NCBI GenBank assembly: GCA_002424305.1
Contig: DIQZ01000091.1
Span: 1-9,949 of the forward strand
Reading direction: 5' to 3'
From: Firmicutes bacterium UBA5449
Lineage (GTDB): Bacteria; Bacillota; SHA-98; UBA4971
DNA length: 9,949 nucleotides
Both the position numbers and the translations under genes were made by a program. The notes under the pieces were generated by a model that was not told where the DNA came from, searched no databases, and worked only from the letters and a program-made list of their open reading frames with translations. Below are positions 1-6,120 of the stretch, in pieces. Every line of letters begins with the position of its first letter. The first letter of the stretch is position 1.

Positions 1-2
1 AC

Positions 3-1247
3 AAACAAGAACTCATGAAGTTTAAGCACATGTGTTGGAAGAGGGGAGATATCTCCCATAATGATGTCTTGTATCTATCTATTCAGATTCTTGAAGAATA
101 TCCGGAGTTAATCCCTTTTCTTACTGCTGTTTTCCCATATGTTTTTGTTGACGAGTTTCAGGACACTAATCCTATGCAGACCGAGTTACTCAAGAAGCTT
201 GGAGACGGCGGAGCTATTATCGGTGTGATCGGTGACCCCGGTCAATCTATATATGCCTTCAACGGTGCCAGTCCTGAAGACTTTAAGAGTTTCACTCTTT
301 CCGGTATGACAGAATACATAATATCCGGTAATAGACGATCCACGGTAGAGATAATAGATTTCTTGAACGAAATACGACAAGATCCTCTGATTCAACATCC
401 GATTGAAAAGAAGTATGGCCCTCCTGTCACTGTCCTGGTTGGTTCCTCAGGCGCTAATGCTGCACGCATCCTGCTCGAGCGATTGGAAGAAAACAAGATT
501 GATGTTAACGAGAAGCAGTTTGCCGTGCTTGCGCGTACGAATGAAGAGGTTCTCTCAATACGCAATATCGATGGGGAAGATGTTGTGGACTTATGGAAGA
601 AGTTTGATAACATCGATAGTGCCAGAGCATGTTTCTATAGACGCATAATAAAGTTTGTTGAGTTTGCTAGAACTGAGCGTTTCAATGAAGCAGCCTCTTG
701 CTTGTCCCTATTATTCCCGGAAAATGGGGGTAAGATGAGGTCGCCGCTTAAGTATAATGACAATTTTCGCGGTTATGTATTCGATGAGCTGGCATTGACT
801 CTGCTTGAGAATCTGCTTCCTCTCTGGCAAGAGCCATGCAATAAGAGCCTGTTTGATGTCAATAATGATCTCATGCATCCGTTGCTTAAGGAGAAGTATG
901 CAATCAAGCTGCCACCCTATAAATCAGGGAAGGTAAGAGAATTTGCTGAACGAACGAAATTCACTAACCTAATTCAATCATCACAAATACGTGATGACAC
1001 GGATCAGATCCGAACAATTCACAAGGCCAAAGGCGCTGAATTTAATACAGTTCTTGTCTGTTTGGAAGACGAAAATCACTTTATTAGACATTTCATTGAT
1101 CGAAATGCCACAAAAGAAGAACTTCAAATTAGATATGTGGCGACAAGTCGGGCAATAGAGAGGTTGTACATACATGTGCCGGAACTTTCGGAACCATCCA
1201 GGAAGAAAGCGAAGCTTCTCAACTTGAGGGTGTTGGATATTGAGTAG
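3..1247 (+). CDS. UvrD/Rep-like superfamily 1 helicase, 5' partial (GajB-type candidate)
   Basis: The reading frame is open to the left edge, so the N-terminus with the Walker A motif lies outside the window. Numbering from the first in-window ATG (position 15), Walker B appears as DEFQDT (46-51), motif III as GDPGQSIYAFNGA (74-86 region), motif IV as SGNRRST (104-110), motif V as IRTIHKAKGAEF (332-343) and motif VI as IRYVATSRA (372-380). These are the hallmarks of 3'-5' ATP-dependent DNA helicases of the UvrD/PcrA/Rep family. The part after Walker B is only about 360 residues, far shorter than in UvrD or RecB and closer to compact helicases such as GajB of the Gabija defence system. Domain 2B looks very reduced. 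No GajA (OLD-family nuclease) is visible, since the upstream neighbour is missing, so the Gabija link is inference. Downstream lies a decayed DUF4062-like stump. Confidence 0.9.
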   Translation, partial: KQELMKFKHMCWKRGDISHNDVLYLSIQILEEYPELIPFLTAVFPYVFVDEFQDTNPMQTELLKKLGDGGAIIGVIGDPGQSIYAFNGASPEDFKSFTLSGMTEYIISGNRRSTVEIIDFLNEIRQDPLIQHPIEKKYGPPVTVLVGSSGANAARILLERLEENKIDVNEKQFAVLARTNEEVLSIRNIDGEDVVDLWKKFDNIDSARACFYRRIIKFVEFARTERFNEAASCLSLLFPENGGKMRSPLKYNDNFRGYVFDELALTLLENLLPLWQEPCNKSLFDVNNDLMHPLLKEKYAIKLPPYKSGKVREFAERTKFTNLIQSSQIRDDTDQIRTIHKAKGAEFNTVLVCLEDENHFIRHFIDRNATKEELQIRYVATSRAIERLYIHVPELSEPSRKKAKLLNLRVLDIE

Positions 1248-1366
1248 ATGAAGGGCTGACATCCTGGATATATGCGGGCGCGCGAATAAGTCCATGTTAG
1301 TCCCGTGATTTGATAGAATCTCTGCAAAATGCTACTAGTTGTTGACCATAGCTGCGTAAGGCGTAA

Positions 1367-1576
1367 GGCTACTTCATTCCTTTTGAGACTGAGAGTAAAC
1401 TTGATGATTCTAATAATAGCAGTACGGAAGCATGCGAAAAAATAAGGGTATTCATTAGCTCTCAATGTGGTAATGAAAGACATAATCATGTTCGCAGAGA
1501 GCTGAAAAAGCTAATTGCGGACACAGGATTGGAACAAGTCTATCTGTTTGAAGATAGATTCAGCACGGGTGCCTAG
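1367..1576 (+). pseudogene. DUF4062-like protein, N-terminal stump
   Basis: After a stop at 1364-1366 this frame stays open to TAG at 1574-1576, but has no ATG, GTG or TTG start. From about 1436 it reads EKIRVFISSQCGNERHNHVR, then a helix (RRELKKLIADTGLEQ) and VYLFEDRFSTGA, then stops. The pattern of VFISS, an Arg/Glu-rich helix and a second strand ending in FE resembles the start of DUF4062 (TIR-like fold) proteins, some of which sit in predicted defence systems. Such proteins normally continue for hundreds of residues, so this is a remnant. It sits between the helicase and the unrecognised gene at 1683 and may mark a deletion within a former defence locus. The family assignment is from memory of the motif. 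Confidence 0.5.
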
Positions 1577-1617
1577 ATGTTCATCAGCATATCCCTAAGT
1601 TCTTCAAGAGGAAATGG

Positions 1618-1637
1618 TGTCGGCACATATGCCGACA
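1618..1637. promoter_or_regulatory. Perfect palindrome before the 1683 gene
   Basis: TGTCGGCA, a four-base CATA centre, then TGCCGACA form 8-bp perfect arms. The element is about 45 bp before the preferred start at 1683 and 13 bp before the earlier ATG at 1650. It could be a protein operator or an RNA hairpin in the leader. There is no T-run, so a rho-independent terminator is unlikely. Confidence 0.45.
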
Positions 1638-1682
1638 TAACGAAATTGGATGACAGAGCGATTATTTGACGAGGTGACATGG

Positions 1683-2252
1683 ATGGCTACAAGAGTAAAG
1701 AATGCTTCGGAGTGTATCCGGACAGGCCTTCAGTATTATCCAGAAAACATAGCTCATAAATATGACAAGAATGTTCACAACCAGGTGCTGCGTTTATGTT
1801 CGACACTTGGTGATATTACTTCATTGCATAAGACCATCAATTTGGCTCAACGGATAGCCGAAGACGAAACAATCAAGATGCAGAACCTGGTTACGGACCT
1901 GATGCAAAATTGGTATGTCACAATGGAGCGTCTAGAAAATTTCTGTAGTGAAATGCGTGATGAAGGTTATAGGGTCGGCTATTCAATGAGCGGGTACTTA
2001 CAGGAATTACGTGCACCGCGCGCTGAAGTGGTTCATTATTCAGAACCAGTGTTTGAATATGAAATGTCCGGGGGTTCGTACGCTTGTTACAGTGACAGTG
2101 CTGTTACACCGTATTCAGGGGAGTGCATCACACTCTATGTTAGATTCGATGGCCCCAAAGGACGAGGTCGACGCGAGAGACTATCAAGTTTGATAGGTGA
2201 CATTTCGCGTGAGGTAACTAACTCATTGGTGAAAACGTCGCAATCTTTGTAG
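1683..2252 (+). CDS. Hypothetical protein of unknown family
   Basis: I do not recognise this protein. I prefer the ATG at 1683 (189 aa) because GAGGTGA at 1671-1677 lies five bases ahead of it. An in-frame ATG at 1650 would give 200 aa but has only a weak ribosome site. The first two thirds look helical and charged, with no signal peptide or membrane segment. The last third is different: a Tyr/Ser-rich stretch (EYEMSGGSYACYSDSA), a strand-like TLYVRFDGPKGRGRRERL, then a helical tail. The shape suggests a soluble protein with a helical domain and a small beta-containing C-terminal part. The gene stands alone between remnants and follows the palindrome at 1618-1637. Codon use and length argue that it is real; its function is unknown. 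Confidence 0.65.
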   Translation: MATRVKNASECIRTGLQYYPENIAHKYDKNVHNQVLRLCSTLGDITSLHKTINLAQRIAEDETIKMQNLVTDLMQNWYVTMERLENFCSEMRDEGYRVGYSMSGYLQELRAPRAEVVHYSEPVFEYEMSGGSYACYSDSAVTPYSGECITLYVRFDGPKGRGRRERLSSLIGDISREVTNSLVKTSQSL

Positions 2253-2283
2253 CCTTACTGGCAATATGGGGTAGCTAGGGGGT

Positions 2284-2415
2284 ATGACTCATATGTCTCA
2301 AAATGGATCAGGACATGGCGCGTCAACGTTGGTGGTCAGACGGGACTATGAAGATCTAGGTTGGGCCAGGGCTGACGGGTCTATGCAATCTCACTCACGG
2401 CTTAAAGCGTTCTAA
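2284..2415 (+). other. Small 43-codon ORF, doubtful
   Basis: An ATG-started frame ends at TAA 2413-2415. AGGGGG at 2277-2282 is too close to the first ATG but ten bases from a second in-frame ATG at 2293. The product would be basic and hydrophilic, with no recognisable motif. Apart from this, 2253-2424 shows nothing I can name: no promoter, no terminator with a T-tract, no RNA gene. Chance is the likeliest explanation. Confidence 0.15.
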
Positions 2416-2424
2416 ATGTTCCCA

Positions 2425-2643
2425 CTAATGCAGGTTCGTGAGCACCTTAGCTTGCGTTTGGGTGTTGCGTGACACTGGTAAAAGCCTTTCATAGTATATC
2501 CGTGCAAATTCCGTAATTTCGCGTTGTAGATATTGTCTTGTTGCTTCAGGTACAACATATCCCAATCCTTGGCTGATGTTTACAATGGCTTCGTACAGGG
2601 TCTGGTCCTCGCAAATGTTTTTCCTCGCTCTAGCTTGAAGCAA
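2425..2643 (-). pseudogene. Helical ORF fragment of unknown family
   Basis: This minus-strand frame is open from just after a stop at 2653-2655 down to TAG at 2425-2427. It offers only a TTG start at 2643 and no ribosome site. The 72-residue product looks protein-like: a helix with QTLYEAIVNISQGLGYVV, then PEATRQYLQREITEFARIYY, then a polar tail. Codon choice is even and coding-like. The lack of a convincing start suggests the C-terminal remnant of a longer gene. I do not recognise the family. Confidence 0.3.
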
Positions 2644-2686
2644 AGCTACTACTCAGGATATGTTGGCGAATTCTCGGAAGAGATGA

Positions 2687-2893
2687 ATGGACTTTCTCTG
2701 TTGGGAGTGTAGATACACCAATGAGCGTAATAAGGGATACGATATCTTGGGAGTCGTCATTGCGCTGATTCGTGTAGTCAGCAAATTGCGCACGGCGATG
2801 AGGCATATGGACGAGCAGGGGGAGCTTCTTAGCCTTAGCATACCGATAATTGATTCTCGCCCAGACGATGTAAGCCGCATTCCGGTGGCCTAG
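2687..2893 (+). other. Possible small gene or fragment, 68 codons
   Basis: An ATG frame ends at TAG 2891-2893. From about codon 8 the codons are strongly purine-first, as in coding DNA, and the antisense frame lacks this. The product has a hydrophobic helix (GYDILGVVIALIRVVSKL) followed by a charged stretch and a polar tail, with two Cys near the start (CWEC). Only GGAAGAG just upstream could serve as a ribosome site, and its spacing is poor. It may be a small gene or a fragment; no family is recognised. Confidence 0.25.
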
Positions 2894-2913
2894 GAAAATA
2901 TGCCTAATTCACG

Positions 2914-3075
2914 CTATGTGCCGAATCTGCATGCCGGCTCGGTGTAGACCACCTCACATATTACCAGCACACCTTCTGCGCTAGCCCTATCCAGAAAGGC
3001 TCTTAATGCAGTCAGACGAACAGGATCCGGGAGAAGCACGTCCAGGAGAATGCGCGTATCGACGGTGCTGAGCAT
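2914..3075 (-). pseudogene. Truncated PIN-domain (VapC-like) toxin
   Basis: This minus-strand ORF of 53 codons starts at ATG 3075-3073 and ends at TAG 2916-2914. Its sequence has the first half of a PIN domain: STVDTRILLDVLLPDP with the first catalytic Asp (D6), a helix, then GVLVICEVVYTE with the conserved Glu (E41). Complete PIN toxins are about 130-150 residues and carry two further acidic residues; these are absent. The usual DTN at the first site is DTR here. No antitoxin gene is visible upstream on that strand. It is therefore a dead toxin stump, probably left after a deletion. It is too short to be flagged by ordinary gene finders. Confidence 0.65.
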
Positions 3076-3187
3076 TCCGGTAGTCTATGGTAGGTGTTGA
3101 GCTTGCGTTGACAGTAAGACGCCAATGCAAGAATAGGAGACTCTACACTTTTACGCTATGTTCTCTTTGCTAGGATAATTCAATTCA

Positions 3188-3216
3188 TTGCAAGTAATGG
3201 TTTAATATGGTAATAT
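3188..3216 (+). promoter_or_regulatory. Sigma70-type promoter for the DUF4258/YgiT/ImmA cassette
   Basis: TTGCAA at 3188-3193 and TAATAT at 3211-3216 are separated by exactly 17 bp. Predicted transcription would begin near 3223, which is the A of an ATG. A second possible promoter (TTGCAT 3330-3335, TATATT 3353-3358, 17 bp apart) lies in AT-rich DNA right before the ribosome site at 3361, but its start would clip that site. The AT-rich 3309-3360 stretch could hold the antitoxin operator. Confidence 0.6.
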
Positions 3217-3222
3217 GCTTCT

Positions 3223-3342
3223 ATGAGAGTCAACCAAGAACACTGGAAATCCGAGAAGGTTGCTGACTCGATGTTCGCATTGGTACGAACTGTAGATAAG
3301 GATCGAGTTTCTTATTCTTTATTAAATCATTGCATCTTATAA
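3223..3342 (+). CDS. Possible 39-aa leader ORF at the promoter start site
   Basis: The ATG at 3223 is seven bases after the -10 box, so the mRNA would start at or next to this codon and the ORF would be leaderless. The product begins MRVNQEHWKSEKVADSMF and ends at TAA 3340-3342, 34 bp before the DUF4258 gene. It has no family I can name. It could be a short upstream ORF, the stump of a larger gene, or chance. Confidence 0.25.
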   Translation: MRVNQEHWKSEKVADSMFALVRTVDKDRVSYSLLNHCIL

Positions 3343-3376
3343 CAACTTATATTATATTATAAAGGAGGACAGAATA

Positions 3377-3664
3377 ATGCCGGAATGGGTTGTTCTCCTG
3401 CGCAAAGCAATTAGAGATTCGAAATACATCATAAGTGATCATGCATTACAGCGCATGGGTCAACGCGGGATAACCATAGAAGATATTGAGCGTTGCGTAA
3501 TTGAAGGCGAGGTCGTAGGTAAGCAGGATCATGGTGGGGATGTCAAATGGGTCTTGCGCGAGCGTGATGAAGAAGGCGAGATCTTTTTTGCGGTTGTAGC
3601 CCTTTCCAGGCCAAGCCCTGTCATTGTAACTGTCATGCGCAATCGCGATGACTTCAGTGATTAG
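3377..3664 (+). CDS. DUF4258 domain protein, putative toxin
   Basis: This 95-residue protein has the DUF4258 pattern: IISDHALQRMGQRGIT (H22, R26, R30), IEDIERCVIEGEVV, then beta strands KWVLRERD, IFFAVVALSR and PVIVTVMR. The family is small and thought to share the RelE/MqsR-like fold; several members pair with YgiT-type zinc-finger antitoxins, which is what follows here. AAAGGAGG at 3361-3368 lies eight bases before the ATG, an excellent ribosome site. The next gene starts 65 bp downstream. Likely role: the mRNA-interferase-like toxin of a type II system. The toxin-first order matches mqsR-mqsA. Toxicity and RNase activity are inferred, not visible. Confidence 0.8.
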   Translation: MPEWVVLLRKAIRDSKYIISDHALQRMGQRGITIEDIERCVIEGEVVGKQDHGGDVKWVLRERDEEGEIFFAVVALSRPSPVIVTVMRNRDDFSD

Positions 3665-3729
3665 TCGTCCCGAGAGACTGCGGACTGATGTGACTATGTT
3701 CACTAATGTACAAAGGGGGCCAGTCGGAC

Positions 3730-4209
3730 ATGAAATGCTACGCTTGTGGCGGGCAGATGAAGAAAGTCCACAAAGATATAGAAGCCAATTGGAAAGGCCG
3801 TACAGTGATCTTTCGCGGTCTTGAAGCTTGGGTTTGCCAGACTTGCGGCGAACAGGCTTACGAAGCGGATGATGCACGATTGATGCAGAATCTCATACGT
3901 GCTACTGAGCTAGATGCAGATCGGCCTGAGGTAATGAATGTAGAAGAAGTTGCAGATCTTCTCCGGGTCAGCAATCAGACTGTGTACAATCTAGCTCGTT
4001 CTGGCAAGCTTCCTGCGGCAAAGGTAGGGCGTGAATGGAGATTCAGGCGCGATGAAATTCTAGCAGCACTTAGTAAGGGCTGTCAGGAAGAGGGAGCATC
4101 TCAAGAAACGCCATTTTACAGGGTAGCTCGAGGCGACCTGAAGGAGGGCTTATCAGTTAGGGACGAGGCGATTATTGAGAAACACATCAGACGATTGAAG
4201 AGTAAGTAG
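3730..4209 (+). CDS. YgiT-type zinc-finger and excisionase-HTH protein, putative antitoxin
   Basis: I chose the ATG at 3730 (159 aa), not the one at 3706, because AAAGGGGG at 3711-3718 precedes it and MKCYACGG is the classical YgiT/MqsA start. Residues 1-45 hold two Cys pairs, C3-x2-C6 and C36-x2-C39, expected to bind zinc as in MqsA. Residues 68-115 are an excisionase/MerR-type helix-turn-helix (MNVEEVADLLRVSNQTVYNL, then VGREWRFRRDEI), not the XRE-type HTH of MqsA. Residues 116-159 are a charged tail ending in an Arg/Lys-rich helix. It should neutralise the DUF4258 protein through the N-terminal domain and repress the promoter near 3200 through the HTH. The tail might be the handle for the ImmA-like protease downstream (inference). 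Another HTH of the same class is at 8341. Confidence 0.85.
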   Translation: MKCYACGGQMKKVHKDIEANWKGRTVIFRGLEAWVCQTCGEQAYEADDARLMQNLIRATELDADRPEVMNVEEVADLLRVSNQTVYNLARSGKLPAAKVGREWRFRRDEILAALSKGCQEEGASQETPFYRVARGDLKEGLSVRDEAIIEKHIRRLKSK

Positions 4210-4221
4210 AGGATAAGTCTC

Positions 4222-4983
4222 ATGTCCCTATTTCCTGAGTACTATGCACGGGAAGTCAGGCATAAACTAGGTCTGTCCGGGCCTATCGACGTTACGGAAG
4301 TCGCAATTGACCTGGGAGTGGATGTATATGAGGAAGACCTTGATGGACCTGACGGTGTTTTACTGAAGGTAGATGGCACCTCGGTGATTCTCATCAATTC
4401 CAACTGCACCTATCAGACTCGCAAACGGTTTACCGTTGCTCATGAACTTGGCCACTTCTACATGCCACATCATAATCTGGATAAGTTTATGTGTACGATG
4501 AAAGATGTTCCTAGATATGTGTCTGACAGTAAGCTGGAGCGAGAAGCAGATGCATTTGCCAGCGAATTACTTTTGCCCCTTCGTGAACTAGAAAACGAGC
4601 TAAGATGCCCGCCATCAATAGATGTCGTTGCCAGAGTCGCCGACCTCTACGGTACCTCTTTGACGGCTACAGCGCTCAAGGTGATCAAAGCAACCTGTGA
4701 ACCTGTTGCTGTTATCTTGTCGTCAAATGGCAACGTAGAATGGGTCAACCGTTCGAGGAGTTTCAAGTGGCATGTTAGGAATGGTCGCCTTAGTGAGAAT
4801 AGCTATGCGTTTGACTATTTCATAGGTGGTACACTGCCGAAAGATCCTCAACAGGTCCGGGCAGATGCTTGGTGTGATGATGCAGAACCCCATCATATCT
4901 TGATTGAAGAGTCAATCCCGTTTAGCCATTTAGGACGGGTATTGACAATGATCAGCCTTCCCTTTCAAGAGGAGTATGACTAA
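4222..4983 (+). CDS. ImmA/IrrE family metallo-endopeptidase
   Basis: A 253-residue protein with the zinc-peptidase motif HELGH at residues 74-78 (H74, H78 ligands, E75 catalytic) and the following LEREADAFASELLLP, where E108 is the likely third ligand. This is the COG2856/DUF955 arrangement seen in ImmA, which cleaves the ImmR repressor of ICEBs1, and in Deinococcus IrrE, which cleaves DdrO. The first 60 residues (LGLSGPIDVTEVAIDLGVDV) match the usual helical start. The section after about residue 160 (VAVILSSNGNVEWVNRS and onwards) forms an extra C-terminal beta-rich domain. The gene starts 12 bp after the antitoxin stop, with AGGAT at 4210-4214 as ribosome site, so the two are almost certainly co-transcribed. 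The natural substrate is plausibly the HTH protein upstream; this is inference. Confidence 0.88.
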   Translation: MSLFPEYYAREVRHKLGLSGPIDVTEVAIDLGVDVYEEDLDGPDGVLLKVDGTSVILINSNCTYQTRKRFTVAHELGHFYMPHHNLDKFMCTMKDVPRYVSDSKLEREADAFASELLLPLRELENELRCPPSIDVVARVADLYGTSLTATALKVIKATCEPVAVILSSNGNVEWVNRSRSFKWHVRNGRLSENSYAFDYFIGGTLPKDPQQVRADAWCDDAEPHHILIEESIPFSHLGRVLTMISLPFQEEYD

Positions 4984-4993
4984 GTGGGGTTCC

Positions 4994-5034
4994 GTAATGT
5001 CCTGAAGGGAGGGATAGGTCATACCGGGCATTAC
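4994..5034. other. Stem-loop between immA-like and HNH genes
   Basis: GTAATGTCC (4994-5002) can pair with GGGCATTAC (5026-5034) with one G-U wobble, giving a 9-bp stem and a 23-base loop. There is no T-tract after it, so it is not a clear rho-independent terminator. It may separate the cassette from the HNH gene. A weak TACAAT at 5071-5076 could be a -10 for the HNH gene. Confidence 0.3.
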
Positions 5035-5110
5035 TAGATGGCAATATGGCTTCGGCATGCATGTGTGACTTACAATGAGAGAGACATCGTTTAGCGGGAG
5101 GGTTGATGAG

Positions 5111-5890
5111 ATGAATCCTAGATTTATGTGTTCTCTTGCCGAGATTCTAATCGAAAGAGCAGGAAAGAAGCAGTACATTTACTACGGGGAAATCGGTAGA
5201 GAAATTGGGGTTAGTAATCCCCGGGCTCTCGCGAAGCCGTTAGGAAGATTGTCGCGTGAATGTATAGAATTAGGCTTACCGGCCATTTCCGCAATAGTTG
5301 TGAAGAAAGATAACCAAATGCCTGGGGACGGTTTTTATGACTACGTTGCACGATTGAAAGGTATCGGCCATTTGCCCCCAAGCAAGTGGGAGGAATTCTG
5401 GCGAAATGAAGTGGCTGAAGTATTTGAGTGTAAATCCTGGGATTTTCTATTAAGTAAACTAGACCCTGACCACGTTATGAGAACACCTTCAGATGAATTG
5501 AATGAAATGAGTTTGCAGGAAATTGATTTGGATATTGAATCGGAAATAATTGAAGAACACGGTCTACAGAAGGAAGGTTCTATTTCATATTATTACGGTA
5601 AGTTCTATGAGCGTAGTAGCCAGAATAGAAGGCAAGCCATAGAAATCCATGGAGTATCATGCTTGGTTTGCGGATTCAACTTTGAAGAGGTATATGGTTT
5701 GAGAGGAAAAGGGTACATAGAGATCCATCACAAGAAACCCATAAGTTCCCTTGATGGAAAGGCAACGGAGTTTAATCCTAAAACAGATTTGATTCCACTG
5801 TGCTCAAATTGCCATAGAATGATACATCGTCGACATGATGAAGTCCTAACAATAGAAGAGCTCAAGCAGATTCTAGATGTGGAACGGTAA
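5111..5890 (+). CDS. HNH endonuclease with extra N-terminal domain (McrA-like)
   Basis: I prefer the ATG at 5111 (259 aa) because GGGAGG at 5096-5101 lies nine bases ahead; an ATG at 5075 would give 271 aa but has no ribosome site. Residues 20-85 read YIYYGEIGREIGV, NPRALAKPLGRL, GLPAISAIVV and PGDGFY, a pattern that recalls the winged-helix of alkyltransferase-like proteins and recurs in front of HNH domains. A helical, acidic linker follows (about residues 95-155). The C-terminal nuclease has CLVC (C184, C187), the EIHHKKP core with H206 and H207, then CSNCH (C231, C234, H235) and a final His (H239): a complete zinc-bound HNH site. Such proteins resemble type IV modification-dependent restriction enzymes like McrA, but what DNA it recognises cannot be seen. 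It is separated from the protease gene by 127 bp. Confidence 0.85.
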   Translation: MNPRFMCSLAEILIERAGKKQYIYYGEIGREIGVSNPRALAKPLGRLSRECIELGLPAISAIVVKKDNQMPGDGFYDYVARLKGIGHLPPSKWEEFWRNEVAEVFECKSWDFLLSKLDPDHVMRTPSDELNEMSLQEIDLDIESEIIEEHGLQKEGSISYYYGKFYERSSQNRRQAIEIHGVSCLVCGFNFEEVYGLRGKGYIEIHHKKPISSLDGKATEFNPKTDLIPLCSNCHRMIHRRHDEVLTIEELKQILDVER

Positions 5891-6051
5891 ACGCTGTCTA
5901 ATAACCCGTCACCGCTACGGGGCGTGGACACTACCTCTTAATGTGAAATAAAGGTGCGTGATCATGAAGAGATCTCCCACATGCATGGATCTAGGCGCAC
6001 CGTACCTAGCTAATCCGGGCCCGAGTGTAATCGCACTCGGACTCCACATGG
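5891..6051. other. Intergenic region with two stem-loops
   Basis: No intact gene is seen. CCCGT/ACGGG (5905-5921) forms a small hairpin 15 bp after the HNH stop. CCGAGTG (6021-6027) and CACTCGG (6034-6040) form a 7-bp stem with a six-base loop. Neither is followed by a T-tract. A 30-codon ORF starts at 5964 behind AAAGG and ends at TGA just after 6050. It might be the out-of-frame start of the HTH fragment that follows, but this cannot be settled. Confidence 0.35.
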
Positions 6052-6117
6052 GTTGATATTGCCGCTGCTTTGGGCACGACCAGACAGCGCATTTCTCGCA
6101 TAGAAAGTGGCCAAGTG
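6052..6117 (+). pseudogene. XRE-type helix-turn-helix fragment
   Basis: This frame reads VDIAAALGTTRQRISRIE followed by SGQVG, the unmistakable core of an XRE/HigA-like HTH (helices 2 and 3). There is no usable ATG upstream in frame and a stop lies at 6028-6030. The resemblance ends at 6117, four bases before the end of the MsrAB gene on the other strand. In frame the ORF runs on to about 6201, but only as antisense of msrAB. It is the stump of a regulator or antitoxin gene cut by a rearrangement. Confidence 0.6.
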
Positions 6118-6120
6118 GGG

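Noticed and set aside
1354..1368. GCGTAAGGCGTAAGG tandem
   Set aside because: Two copies of a 7-mer only, with no other sign of a repeat array or attachment site.
981..1489. Minus-strand ORFs of 104 and 121 codons
   Set aside because: They lie antisense to the helicase C-terminus and the DUF4062 stump, both of which have recognisable protein motifs; no ribosome site or family is seen.
2653..2890. Open minus-strand frames opposite the 2687 ORF, considered as the missing half of the PIN toxin
   Set aside because: Neither frame contains the later PIN acidic motifs, so I could not reconstruct the domain by a simple frameshift.
3446..3877. Minus-strand ORF of 143 codons
   Set aside because: It is antisense to the DUF4258 and zinc-finger genes, which have clear domains and ribosome sites.
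2259..5049. TGGCAATATGG present at 2259 and 5039
   Set aside because: An 11-base match is expected by chance in a window this size and the flanks do not match.
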